A stretch of DNA of 64,000 bases from Heterohyrax brucei (GCA_028571685.1 CM053141.1:70603833-70667832), one strand, 5' to 3'. Counted from the stretch's first letter, positions 24,521 to 34,652 are shown. A program made the numbers and translations. The notes: a model not told the origin generated them from the sequence alone.

Positions 24521-24679
24521 TGTTGAAATCTATTACTCTAAGCTCTTTTTCCCAGAAGTTCTTGGTCAGATTTTTTTTTTCTCAAAATAATTTCATAAGT
24601 CGAGGGGGTTGTAAAGCCCCCCTTAGAAGGCATCTTCTATGATCCTCATGCCAGGAGGGGAGGGAGTCCGCTCCCGACA
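24521..24679 (-). repeat. Start of a class II ERV LTR, truncated
   Basis: Minus strand begins TGTCGGGAGC at 24679, immediately after the purine tract AAAAGGGGGAAA (24691-24680). TGT(T/C)GGGAGC starts are common in class II (IAP-like/betaretroviral) LTRs. Only about 160 bp follow before class I Env-like sequence resumes, so most of the LTR is missing. The right and left boundaries are approximate. Confidence 0.55.
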
Positions 24680-24691
24680 TTTCCCCCTTTT
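24680..24691 (-). promoter_or_regulatory. Second, internal polypurine tract
   Basis: AAAAGGGGGAAA on the minus strand directly before an LTR-like TGTCGGGAGC. A second such tract inside the provirus is the clearest sign of a nested or recombined retroviral segment. Confidence 0.65.
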
Positions 24692-24899
24692 ATTATAGAA
24701 TCAGCTGGCTCCCAGCTGGCCCCATACTACCTGCCTGGCTTAGGTCGCATTTATTGACACAGTCTCTTACCTGTCTCTGGAACCTAGCCATCCTTTCGTG
24801 GCAAGGCCCCGTCTTAGGTGAGAAAGGTCAATTAAATGTCTTACCCATCTATGGCTACCTCAGTGGGCTATGTAGTAAACCTGGGGGGTTCATGCAGCG

Positions 24900-25135
24900 T
24901 TTGCAGCTTTAGGTGATGAATGTCTATTAGTGGCCATCGATACCAGCAGGTGCTAAATCTGGTCAAGAGGTCCAGTAAACATGTTTTTAAGGTTATTCAG
25001 AAGATTTTTAGCTGTCGCATCAGCATTAAAGGGTAAATGGGCATGCCTTAGTGCCAGAATTTCAGAATGTAACTGTGCTAAGTGCAGAGTTTCATTAGTA
25101 TTTTCCCGTATATCTTCTAGATGTTGTTTAACTTT
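24900..25135 (-). pseudogene. Possible class II Env TM segment
   Basis: Minus-strand reading gives a continuous stretch from about 25132 with heptad-like spacing: EKVKQHLEDIRENTNETLHL, then AQLHSEILALRHAHLPF, then ATAKNLLNNLKNMF, ending at a stop near 24957. The pattern resembles the membrane-proximal helical part of betaretroviral TM subunits. It joins the matrix-like fragment directly, implying that everything between gag and env was deleted. Family assignment is by remembered pattern only. Confidence 0.45.
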
Positions 25136-25425
25136 TTCCCATACCAGCCAGAGAATAACAGATTAATTTCCAATAAGAAAAGGCACTTATAGGGATATTA
25201 TCAGGCTCATTATTATGGTAAAATTTCTGTGTATTGTGACCAATATGTCCCCAAAATTCTTTTTCCAGCATGGCTTCTATGGGGTAGCAGAGGCAAAACT
25301 CCTGAACCAAATCCATGAAGGCTGTTAAATCCTTGGTGGAAATCTTAACCCTTCGTTGGTATGATAGGTTTTTAATTACTTTCACGAAGAGTTTTCTCAG
25401 CTCTTAACTCTTTACGGCCCATCAT
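25128..25425 (-). pseudogene. gag: Class II (betaretrovirus-like) Gag matrix remnant
   Basis: Candidate start ATG-ATG-GGC at 25425-25417 gives MGRKELRAEKTL with a glycine at position 2, as expected for a myristoylated matrix protein. A one-base shift near 25395 leads to a frame with VKISTKDLTAFMDLVQEF, CYPIEAMLEKEFWGHIG and ISAFSYWKLICYSL. The order of these blocks matches betaretroviral matrix domains. It would direct Gag to the plasma membrane in an intact virus. About 100 codons remain; the reading then runs into TM-like sequence. Confidence 0.6.
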
Positions 25426-25435
25426 CCTTGTTTAT

Positions 25436-25870
25436 CAGATATCTATAAAGAATCCTCCTTTTTAAAATTCTTTATAGTACATAAACTTTACTTGCTAGGA
25501 GACTTGAAAAGAAGGGGTTCCCAAATGGCTTCAGGTATTTACCCTGGATTAGAATCGTTCTTTACTACCGACCAGCACAAAGAAGATGTGCCCTCCTAGA
25601 GAAACGCCTGGTGGGGGGGGGGGAACACTGCGAGAACCCACGAGGCTGAGAGCAGAAAGAGAATAGATAGCCTGTTCCTTTAAATTCTCCGGCTCCAACA
25701 GCCGCGACGGTAGCGGCTGCTGCTTGCGCAAAAGCCCCAGAGGCACCCATGAGCAGAGAAAAAAAAAACCGAGTAGCCTATTCTTTTGAATTCTCCACGC
25801 GCCTGTAACAGCGTGGCTGCTGCTGCTTGTTCAACAGGCTTTTCAGGTTTTGACTTTAGGTCGTCCCTGA
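25436..25870 (-). other. Provirus interior of uncertain origin with internal duplication
   Basis: Two imperfect copies of a segment of about 90-105 bp lie at about 25645-25735 and 25750-25845, sharing 'agcctattc'/'agcctgttcc' and 'ggctgctgct' landmarks. Minus-strand peptides repeat QAAAAT...GEFK...GY. A run of about 11 G lies near 25613-25623. It could be Gag proline-rich sequence, leader, or remains of a class II 5' LTR. I cannot decide. Confidence 0.4.
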
Positions 25871-26047
25871 TTAAATCTTAACAGGCTTTTTAGGTGGCCA
25901 GTTGGTGTCAAAGGAGGGCCATTCGACTTGGCACAGGGTTTTTAATTTCTTGGGGCTAAGTTTAACTCCATAGTCTCTCTTGAAGCCCTTATCAAAATTT
26001 TTCAACATGCAGTCTAAGACTGTAGGTTTGCTGTGTGTCCCACCCAT
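25871..26047 (-). pseudogene. gag: Class I (gammaretrovirus-like) Gag matrix remnant
   Basis: Start chosen at ATG 26047, giving MGGTHSKPTVLDCMLKNFDK with Gly2 for myristoylation. The same frame is open upstream to 26122 but without family similarity. Key blocks: DYGVKLSPKKLKTLC and EWPSFDTNWPP, the tryptophan-rich end typical of gammaretroviral matrix domains. Stops after 59 codons at 25871, far short of a full Gag. It follows the leader by the distance expected from the primer-binding site. Confidence 0.8.
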
Positions 26048-26654
26048 GTTGACGGTGCTGCAAGTGAGACGAAAGACTTGTCCCAGGGACCACTCAGATG
26101 CTCCTCTGGCTGTTTGCCTCACGGGAACTTAGGTGGGCTTTTGGCCAAGGTGTCCCTGTATAAACCCCGGGGGGGGGAGGAGGCTTGGCTCACATTGTTA
26201 TGCCTTATGAGTTCACACAGAACAGCAGAGAAGGACCCACTCAGCCTCCACGTGAACTTGGAGGCACAGATACAGTCACACAACACAGAATGTGTGCACT
26301 CATTCAGACAAAGACTCCCACCTGGAGGGGTCCCTGAACTGAGGCCCGAAGGCCAGGAGGTGATCAGTCTCCCCTTCGCCCTTTTTTGAGGACTGTCCTG
26401 ACTGAGCTGGGGGTGGCCCCAGGGCCTTACTTGGACTGAAGTTTTCTGATGCCTGATGCCTGTTACATGATCCTTTGAGGGTCCTGTGTCTTCGGAAACC
26501 TCTCCGGCTGGTATGAGGCGGAGAGGTGGAGGAACCTCATTAACCGGAAAACGAGTGGCACCTGTCCCTCCTGGCCTGTCCGCCCCAGCCGACGGCCGAG
26601 GTCCTGAGAGGCCAGTGACGCAAGGGGTCAGTCCGTTCACTTCAGTCTATTTGC
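26048..26654 (-). other. Proviral leader between primer-binding site and gag
   Basis: About 600 bp of GC-rich sequence where the packaging signal and splice donor would lie. A long open frame (26640-26119) overlaps it but has no recognisable protein family, and an upstream glyco-Gag-like extension is not demonstrable. A G-run lies at 26169-26176. Confidence 0.55.
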
Positions 26655-26672
26655 TTCCCGGTCAGGGAACCA
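26655..26672 (-). promoter_or_regulatory. Primer-binding site, tRNA-Glu type
   Basis: Plus strand 'ttcccggtcagggaacca' equals the 3' end of mammalian tRNA-Glu(TTC) including CCA, so the minus-strand RNA would anneal that tRNA over 18 bases. It lies 2 bp from the 5' LTR. tRNA-Glu priming is known from class I elements such as the HERV-E type. Confidence 0.9.
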
Positions 26673-26674
26673 AA

Positions 26675-27203
26675 TACTATAGAAAATGAAGAAGCGAATG
26701 ACACCCAGGAGGAGGCAAGAGGCTGTTTATTATGCCGGCGGGCCAAAGGAGGCCTTTCGAGGTTCCAACAAATTGCCCCTAGTGCTGTTTCGGAAGGGTA
26801 GATATAGTGCAGTTTGAGGATGTCATGGTTGAGACAAATGGGGTGAGCGGGCAGAGTTCTGAGGCGGGGGCATCCCACCAGCCGGGGAGCCGGGCTGGGA
26901 AAGGAAAGGGGAAAGGGATTATTGTATCCCGCCAGCTGGGGAGGCGGGCTGGGAAAGGAAAGGGGAAAGGGATTATCATATCCTCCCAGCTGGGGAGGCA
27001 GGCTGGGAAAGGAAAGGGGAAAGTGTCCTGCCAGTGGTCCTGTCAGGTGAGCGCCGGCTGGGAAGGGAAGAGGAATTGTATCAGGTGCCGGCGGTCCTGT
27101 CAGGCGAGTGCCTGGCTAGGAAGGAAAGGGAGTATCGTATCAGGTGCCAGCGGGGGCAGCAAGGAGGGAGGGGAAAATTTTTCAGCCTCAGTTATCCATA
27201 TTA
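26675..27203 (-). repeat. 5' LTR of the provirus (529 bp)
   Basis: Matches 23509-23929. It contains three tandem 54-bp units (26878-26931, 26932-26985, 26986-27039), each with 'gggctgggaaaggaaagggg', and two 57-bp units beginning 'ggtcctgtcagg' (27036 and 27093). AATAAA on the minus strand at 26731-26726. These repeats lie in U3, where enhancers are found in gammaretroviruses. It is 108 bp longer than the 3' LTR. Confidence 0.9.
26878..27039. repeat. Three tandem 54-bp units in the 5' LTR U3
   Basis: Unit begins 'ccagc(c/t)gggga' and repeats at 26878, 26932 and 26986 with exact 54-bp spacing and few mismatches. The 3' LTR has a single unit. Confidence 0.92.
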
Positions 27204-27312
27204 CTCTGATTTGGAAACATCACTTTGAAAAAATTGATGGAGCACTTGGTTTACTCTGACACACATGGGGTCTTTATTAGTCATAATTGACTTGACTGGC
27301 AACTGGCAGTAG
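27204..27312 (+). repeat. AfroSINE 3' half, continuation beyond provirus
   Basis: After the ctct duplication come 'gatggagcacttggtttact' and 'ctgacacacatggggtcttt', then 'cataattgacttgactggca', the tail of the long-form AfroSINE whose head is at 23409-23508. Its orientation and remaining segments fit one interrupted element. Confidence 0.8.
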
Positions 27313-28470
27313 CCCTGTAAAATACAGTGCTCCATGCTGTTAAAGCTTGTGGTCTACCTGGAAATGAGGGACCTCAGGGCTCTAAACCATTTAGAAATAG
27401 CACAAAAAGCCATAAATGTGAAACTATGAGAAGAGACATAAACTAACAACTACTTTGGAGGGGAGGAGGCTCTCACCCAAGGTCATGGTGATTACAAAAA
27501 CACTAAAAGGGGACAGATTTGCAGCATTCTGGAAATATGGATAATACATAGATAGATAGGGATAGAATAATTTAAATAAGGGCAGTGGTATAGGCATGTA
27601 CTTGAGGAAAAACTCATGCTACATTCAGGTTGGCTAGAGTGGAGACCTTCCACAGATAAGATTAAGTTCAAATTGAGGGGTGCCTCAGGCCAGTGCAGAG
27701 GTCTTCAACAGGGAAAAAGCATGTCTAAACCCATTGCCTCATAGCAGCCCTGTATCACTGGGGGAAGCACAGAGAAAATAAGATGTCCAGGACTCACGTG
27801 AGACATCTGGAATTTGAATATCTTAGAATGACACCTCGAGTTTGGATAATCCTAAAAGACTTCTATTTGATTTCTGATGTGTGAGAACCATGTCCTTAGG
27901 CATGAGGTGTCAATTGGGTGTGCTGAAGGGTGGCTTCTGGCAAGTAGCAGTCCTGCCCTTTATTTTACATGTTAGAGCTTGGAGTAGGGGAGGTGTGGGC
28001 TCTGTAGCACAAGGCCCCTTTCAAACTATTATTAATTCTTTCTCATTTAAAAATGTGCGCTTCTCTGAAACAGATGCCATCAGGTTTTAGCACCCTCTAT
28101 AAGCTTTAGCATCAGCCTCCTATTCACACCCACTCATTTGTTAATGTCAGCACTTCCTGGCTTTTTTTCTTCTTCTTTCCCCTCTCTCTTTCCCATAATA
28201 CTGCTATGAACTCTTGTTCTTCCTTTGTTAATAACCAGTTCATGTCTCTGAATGTTTGAAGTTGCTGTTATTTCTTCCTTAAACACTCTCTGCGTTAGAT
28301 CTTGTGGTTGCATCTCCTCATGATTCACTTCTCAGCTCAGATGTTAACCTCTTAAGACAATTCTCTGGACTGTTCTTGCTAAAAAGCAGCATTGCAATGC
28401 CCCATTCAACACAGTGCCTCACTTTGCTTTCTTCGGAGAACACTGTTGTCTGAGATGGAACTTTTTTTGT
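27313..28470. other. Non-coding stretch, no recognised element
   Basis: Unique-looking DNA. A 'gatagatagggatagaataa' tetranucleotide-like tract is near 27549. No exon or conserved domain seen. Confidence 0.4.
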
Positions 28471-28479
28471 TGACGTGGT

Positions 28480-28600
28480 TCCATCCACTTGACTTGAACA
28501 TGAACTCCGTGAGGGCAGAGCTGTGCCCCGGTCATCACTGCATCAGTCGTGCTTGGCTCATGGTTGATGCTCAGCATCTTCTTTGCACGAATGCATCAGA
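28480..28600 (+). repeat. Possible L2/MIR-type 3' end relic
   Basis: 'tgaactccgtgagggcagag' followed by 'cttggctcatggttgatgct' resembles the conserved 3' ends of mammalian L2 elements. Strongly diverged. Confidence 0.5.
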
Positions 28601-29394
28601 CATCAGCAGTGTGGCTGTGGGCGTGAAAATGGGAATATGGTAAAGGCTGCCTGGTTGCTGTAGCAGTAATTTTTGGTGTTACCACTTGTAGGTTGTTTTT
28701 CTATTCTCCTGTAGCCTTACAGCTATTTCCTCCCTTTCCTTCCTTAGCATAAGTGTGTTAGGGCTAAAAGTGAAGCACAATTTTATGTTTGCTCTGCTGG
28801 GAACAAGGAGGCTAATTCCTTCCAAATTGAAAAACAGAATTATATTTTTGTCACATTTCTTAGCAGTAAAATGTTCTTGCTGATTTTTCATGATAGAATG
28901 TTGTCTTAGTTTTTCTTTCTATTGTAGCCCCACATGACATTTTGTTCTCTCTCTCTTTTTAGTATTCATATTGTCTTTCATCTAGGTAAAATCCCTAAAG
29001 CCTTGGATTTTGATATGATATGCATAAGTATTTTGAGTTTTGTGTTGCTCTTGGTAGACTTGTTAAAAGAGGGCAGCCTGTCAGAATTTCATAGGCTGGA
29101 AAATCACAAAGGAACAGAAAAGATCACTTATTGGAAAGCTTCACCAATAATTTAAAGTATTTGTTACTCCTTTTTTCTTTTTAAACTTCTCATTGCAATG
29201 CTTTTGTAGACTATTTAACAACAGAAATATTCCTTTCTGTTTGGTTCCTTCTGGATAAAAGTTTCCGCTTCATGGTAGTATGTGTTTTCCAAGTAGCCTT
29301 TTGTCTTTGAATATTCATCTCTTTTGGTGCAGGTTGAAACTGTGAGTGAGTGCTTTCCCTGTATGAAGTGGAGGTTATTTAATTAAAGGTGGAA

Positions 29395-29426
<32 letters not shown>

Positions 29427-29525
29427 CATGTGTGTAACTGCTGTAAAAGAATTTCTGGATACTATGTTCAAGTGTTCTATTTTTCGTATGAATACATTTT
29501 CTTAATTTATGGCCCTTAATGTCTT
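28601..29525. other. Non-coding stretch with TG microsatellite
   Basis: A (TG)n run of about 12 units lies at 29401-29428. The rest is AT-rich with no recognised element. Confidence 0.5.
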
Positions 29526-29527
29526 TA

Positions 29528-29690
29528 ATGGACACCCTCTTGGTGTAGTGGGTTAAATGCTATGTGTGCTAACCAACAGGTCGGCAGTTCAAATCCACCA
29601 GACGCTCCTTGGAAACTCTATGGGGCAGTTCTACTCTGACCTCTAGGGTTGCTGTGAGTCGGACCCAGCTTGACAGCACTGGGTAATGTC
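29528..29690 (+). repeat. AfroSINE, nearly complete
   Basis: 'gacaccctcttggtgtagtg', 'ggtcggcagttcaaatccac', 'ccttggaaactctatggggc', 'tgtgagtcggacccagcttg'. One of the best preserved copies in the window. Confidence 0.92.
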
Positions 29691-30390
29691 TTTAACATCT
29701 TGAGAAGTAGATTGGAGTATGATTTATGGCTATGATTAAAAATAAGTTTTTAAGATTTTGGTTGCATAGTGAATTATATATTTGTATAATAGTAAAGGAC
29801 AATTTTTGTATCAGTCATTAATAAATTTAATCAAGTAGTAATTATCAAAATAATTATCATTAATGATGATTAATGCTATTCTATTCAATTCATACCTAAT
29901 ACGTAATTTGAGTATATTCTTTATAACAAATGATGAGTGATTTAAGCCTTGAATTTTGGTAACTGACCAAAACTCGTCTATTTCAGTTTAGGTTGCATAT
30001 GCTTATGATGATTCCTATTACCTTTTCATAAATCATGAAACTTGCTTTTCTTTTAGTTTACCTTAAATGTGGCACTGAGGCTTGATGTCTTGGACTGCTT
30101 GGTTCTGGTTCTTCTATTTTATAATTAGTAAGGTGGATCTATCATCTCTGCTTCTGGAGTTCTATACCTCTTATGTCAGATTTTCTCTTTCAATGAGTGT
30201 CTCATGTTAGACAAGCCTATGTGTGTTTAACCCCTCCAGTTTCTTGTGATTGACTAGGTCTTGGTTTTCTGAACAGGCACCTTTAGTTTTCTAAGGACTC
30301 AAGGTCCACCATCTGAATTTAAGTATTTTCTAGTTAGGTGTTTATTTCAAAGAACATTTTTTTTCTCTTTTAGAACCAAGTGTTCTGTAA
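29691..30390. other. Non-coding AT-rich stretch
   Basis: Contains 'ataattatcattaatgatga' type AT-rich imperfect palindromes near 29848. No gene or named repeat recognised. Confidence 0.4.
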
Positions 30391-30392
30391 AC

Positions 30393-30556
30393 ACAACCTA
30401 CCCAAAACCAAGGCCATTGCTCTCAAATCTGTTCCGACTCTTAGCAACCCTGTAGGACAGGGTAGAACTGCTCCATAGTGTTCTCAAGGAATGGCTGGTA
30501 GAACTGATTTGCTTAGCAGCTGAGCTCTTACCTGCTATGCTGCCAGTTCTCCAAAC
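30393..30556 (-). repeat. AfroSINE, antisense
   Basis: 'ctgttccgactcttagcaac', 'cctgtaggacagggtagaac', 'tgctccatagtgttctcaag' read as the reverse complement of an AfroSINE tail and middle; the head side is diverged. Confidence 0.88.
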
Positions 30557-30599
30557 ACAATGTAAATAATGGGAAGCTGCTGGGTTTGAAATAGAAGGA

Positions 30600-30745
30600 A
30601 CAGGTCAAGTCTTGATTCTGGAATTCCATGGCCTCAGACAAGTTGTTTAATCTTTCTTAGCCTTTTTCTCCTGGTGATCATACCTACTTAGTAGGGTTGT
30701 TGTAAAAATAGAAAAAAGTATTAAAATGCCCTATAAATTAGTTAT
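30600..30745 (+). repeat. MIR SINE relic
   Basis: 'ggcctcagacaagttgttta' and 'gtagggttgttgtaaaaata' are MIR core landmarks in sense order. Confidence 0.75.
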
Positions 30746-33130
30746 CGCCTGTCAGAGGAGTCTGCTTTACCTAAAACGTGGGATTTTTCATTAAAAAAAA
30801 AAGTTAAACTCACAGTTCTAAAAATGCCAGACTTTAATATTCTCTTTAATCTTTATTCTTACTTTTATTACAAAAAAAATATTTCTAAACAATGGAAGTG
30901 TTTTGACAGATGACCAATTTTCCCCCAGATCACTATTGATTAGCTGTTTAAGTGTTACAACTTTACTTCCGTAAAAATCTTTCTAAAATATATTGTGTAC
31001 CTCTCCTAAACACGGTATAATAAAGATCATCTATAGTTAAAAAGTTAAATTGAGCCCATAATTTTGATTGTGATTTCAAAAGTTGTTAATTTTGAGAAAT
31101 GCTAAATTTTTAGCTGCTGGGAAGATTGAAGTGTAGATACTTGTGGGTTGTGGTACTGAATGAGGATTGCTTGTAGGGGCAGACTTTGAACTTCCATGAC
31201 TGGAAAAGTCTATCATACCAATTTTCTCTTTGACTCTTTCCTTTCTCCTCTAAAGAAGGGGGGGAAGCACACTCACCCAGCCACTGTACCCACTTAGACA
31301 GTGTATTTCTGTCCTTGTTCGGTAGGGAGTAGTCTCACTCTCAAAGAGTCTCTCATCGTTCTAGCATTGGTTTCACTCTTGTTTTATGCGTTCAGCACTA
31401 CCACGTGTTTCTTAAGAACTTTCTCTGCGCCAGGCCCTAGGAATAGTCTTTACTCTCCCAGTGCTGATATTCAAGACATGGAGAACATTAAGATAGACAT
31501 TTCACAGACATTTATCCTGGGGTACAGGTGGTAGGAGAGATGGAAAGAGACATTGTGTGAGTGCAGCCGAGCCAAAGCTAAGTGCCGTTGAGTCATGTGA
31601 AGGTGATATTTCAAATAAGTTGGTGTAAGGAAGACTTTTCAGATCAGTAACGTCTGCCAGAATAAAGTGAGGGAGCAAGCTTTTGGAATATCTGGGCAGC
31701 CCTGCAGGCAGAGAAACAGCATGTGCAAATGCCCTGAGGTGGGGCTATGTTTGAAGTATTTGAAGAGCAAAGTTAATGTGGGTGGAATGGAGGTACAAGG
31801 TGGTAGGAAAATAGGTGAGAGAAGTATCAGGGCCTGAATAATTTCGTACTTGGAAGCTGTTGTCAAGACTGGGCATTTGAACTGAGTGGAATGGGAAGCC
31901 ACTGGAAGGTTTTGATCAGACGAGTTACATGATTTGATTTACATTGTAGGAGGAACCATCGTGTTGAAAATAGACTACAGAAAAGGCAAGTAGAAAAAGG
32001 GAGATCACTAAAGAAGCTGTTACAACAGTTCAAAAGGAGAGTGACCCTGGCTTCAGCAAGGAAGTAGTTAGATGTGACCGGACTCTGGATGTATTTTCAG
32101 GGTAGACCTGTCAGGGTGCTGTGACTTGGCTGCACATCCTTGTGGCTCCCTGTCCCTGACAAGCTGGCTGGAACCGTGCTTGTTATCTTCCTCCTCTCAC
32201 CCTTCATGAATGTCCTTAGCATAGGTGGGAGTGAGGTGGCAAAAGAAGAGGTGGTTCGTTCTCAGTGTTTCAGAAATTCTGTTGGTGCTTTGAGGAAGGC
32301 TTGATTCCTAGCAAACAGATTTGGAAGGAAGATGACACTGACATCACAAAAGTTCTTCATGTTTAATTTCCCTTGGCACAGAATTTTTGACATAAGCAGT
32401 GACCCTCTAGGGTTGGTGTCACCCAGTGTAGTAACTCATGGTGTTACCTCCCCCATGGACCGCCTCCCTTGCAGACCATACAGAGTGCATAGTAGTGTTT
32501 TCTGTTGTACTAATGTAAACTTGTAAATCATAATTCTTGTGTATCATTCCTTCTTTTCCTTGAATTACTACTTCATTCTCAAAAACGATATTGATATAGG
32601 TCCACAAATCCTTATTACCGCAATATTGTAGCCAAAACACCAGAAAATTTGACAAAATCAACAAATGTAAAAACAGCAGCAGCAATAAAAACAAAAGCGT
32701 AGTCTTGTAACACGTGCAGATGGAACCACGTGATTAGAAGCTTCATTGTAATTGGGCAATAATGACAGCTCTGACCAGAGTGCATTAAAAGTTTCTAGAA
32801 GTAAATTAAATTAGCAGAGAGTTTTAGTCTTGTAGGTATATTGATACACACAAGCTGAGTCTATGAAAAATGTTATTATGACTAAATACACAGCTATTTT
32901 TACAGTCATTTTGGTGTCACCCCCTCTGACTGACACTGTCATCTGGTGAAGTCCATGCCACCCACAACCCCCGGTGACATTACTGGACATAAACAACTTT
33001 AAAAATGGTACCTTTTAAAGAAATAAAATAACAAAAGTCATGACAGTATTAACAATCTTAGGTGATATCTGAACAGATGATCTTTCTCATTAAATTTCTT
33101 CTGTAAGTTGAGTAAGACCTAAATTTATTG
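30746..33130. other. Non-coding stretch with an ancient interspersed repeat
   Basis: 31650-32110 contains 'aacagcatgtgcaaatgccc', 'gggaagccactggaaggttt' and 'gagttacatgatttgattta', a sequence I know as recurrent in mammalian genomes but cannot assign to a named family. The remainder looks unique. No coding evidence. Confidence 0.45.
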
Positions 33131-33137
33131 GTTAGTT

Positions 33138-33290
33138 GTTGTTAGGTGATACTGAGACAATTCCAACTCATAACAACCCTGTAGGATGGCATAGAACTGC
33201 CCTGTAGCATTTCCAAGGAGTGGCTGTTAGATTCAGACTCATTCTTTTGATTAGCAGCCAAAAGTTTAGCTATTGCATTACTAGGTCTCT
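33138..33290 (-). repeat. AfroSINE, antisense
   Basis: 'acaattccaactcataacaa', 'ccctgtaggatggcatagaa', 'tttccaaggagtggctgtta' and 'gattagcagccaaaagttta' cover tail to head in antisense order. The extreme 5' end includes 'tgttgttaggtgatac', as in RTE tails. Confidence 0.88.
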
Positions 33291-33303
33291 GGATCGGGGT
33301 TTA

Positions 33304-33460
33304 ACAAAAACCACTGCCACCAAGTTGATTCTGACTCCTAGTGATCCTATAGGACACAGGAGAACCATAGAGTTTCCAAGGAGTGCCTGTTGGATTTGAA
33401 CTGCCAATCTTTTTGATGAGAAGTAGTCTAACTTAAACACTGTGGTACCAGGTTTCCTGG
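33304..33460 (-). repeat. AfroSINE, antisense
   Basis: 'aagttgattctgactcctag', 'tgatcctataggacacagga', 'gagtttccaaggagtgcctg'. Lies next to the previous copy in the same orientation. Confidence 0.88.
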
Positions 33461-33589
33461 TAAGGGTTTAGGAGTAAGGAAATGGGAATGGCGAGTCCAG
33501 AACTCTTTTTTCCAGACAGCAATGCTGTGCCTCAGGGTGAACTCTACAGCTACTTAGCAATGAAAGTTCTTTTAAATTTATTTTTTCAT

Positions 33590-33765
33590 ATTTCTTTAAT
33601 AACTTCATTGAGGTGTAATTTGTGTGCCATAAACTCACACATTTTTAGATGTACAATTCAATTATTTTTAGGAAACACACAGAGTTGTACAAGCATCACT
33701 GTAAAGTAATTTATAAAATTTTATCAGCCCAAAGAGATCCTCTGTGTACATTCGCCATCACATTC
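33590..33765 (-). mobile_element. Old L1 3'-end fragment, antisense
   Basis: 'aacttcattgaggtgtaatt' and 'agatgtacaattcaattatt' are typical of the antisense 3' part of ancient mammalian L1 (L1M) elements. Confidence 0.65.
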
Positions 33766-34304
33766 TGTTATTCTTAGGTGTGTCTGTGGCTCAGAAATAA
33801 TCATTCAGCTAATGTACAAAAGATCAGAGCAGAAAAGACAAAGATTGTATTTGTCCATACTTTCGTTTGAACTTATTAGGTGGTCAGAAATATGAGCAGT
33901 TGTAAAAACACAAAGATCATAATATTTTTAGTCACAAGATATTACAGGAATCTGAAGCATTAACACATTCAGACACCTTCGGCTTGTCCGTGGTTCCCGT
34001 AAACGCAGACGCATGTTGCAGGCTGATGAGGCTGGCGTATGAGGTGCGCTATTAGTGAGTGCCAGGGTAGGAGGCAGCTCAGACAGACGCTTCAACATTA
34101 GAATTTTCCTTCTGGGTTGGTATGTTCCGGGATTTTATAATTAAGACACAGACTTCTCAAGTACCTGAATTTATTTTTTTGCCTAACCATTTATATCTTG
34201 TTTTCTCATGCAAGTTTGGTTGTCCTTCTCAAAGTATGCTGAGTTGAGTTGACTGATTTGATGATCAGAAATACTGCAGTAATTTATTGAATATTGAGGA
34301 AATG

Positions 34305-34445
34305 TCAGGGGCTCAACGTCAGTTTCTTCATCCATGAGACAGGGATCCTAATAAATACCTCATGGGTTGTAAAGACTGTGTTAGATAATGTACACGAAGC
34401 ATGTAATATCAGAGCAGTAAGGAAATTGATGGCTGTTATAACTAA
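34305..34445 (+). repeat. MIR SINE relic
   Basis: 'cagtttcttcatccatgaga', 'cagggatcctaataaatacc', 'tcatgggttgtaaagactgt' match the MIR core and 3' half. Confidence 0.75.
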
Positions 34446-34452
34446 TAACTGT

Positions 34453-34652
34453 ATAGTCCCTAGGTGGTGAAAAGGATTAACATACCTGCATGCTAATTGA
34501 AAGGCTGATGGTTGAGTCCACCAAGAGGCGTCTTGGAAGAAAGGCCTGATGACCTACTTCTAAAAAATTAGCCACTGGCAACTCTGTGGAGCAGAGTTCC
34601 ACTCTGACATACATGGGATTACTATAAGTTGTAAGTGACCCTATGATACCAG
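34453..34652 (+). repeat. AfroSINE, long form
   Basis: 'atagtccctaggtggtgaaa', 'gaaaggctgatggttgagtc', 'tctgacatacatgggattac', tail 'aagttgtaagtgaccctatg'. Long form with the 'tctgacatacatggg' block. Confidence 0.85.

Larger units (their letters stand above)
23509..27203 (-). mobile_element. Endogenous retrovirus, mosaic class I / class II, internally deleted
   Basis: A 3.7-kb provirus on the minus strand: 5' LTR 27203-26675, tRNA-Glu primer-binding site 26672-26655, leader, class I-like Gag matrix start 26047-25871, a middle part with class II-like sequence, class I-like Env TM end about 24520-24030, polypurine tract at 23940-23930, 3' LTR 23929-23509. No protease, RT or integrase sequence remains, and all frames are broken. 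Flanked by a 4-bp duplication (ctct) inside an AfroSINE, so it inserted after that SINE. The LTRs differ by a fair number of substitutions plus a repeat-number change, so it is not very young. Nothing here can encode a functional virus. Confidence 0.9.

Noticed and set aside
26119-26640. 173-codon minus-strand frame upstream of gag as a new gene or glyco-Gag
   Set aside because: It lies in the proviral leader, has no recognisable domain, and does not join the matrix frame with family similarity.
26807-27259. 150-codon plus-strand frame
   Set aside because: It runs through the LTR repeats into SINE sequence; low-complexity peptide only.
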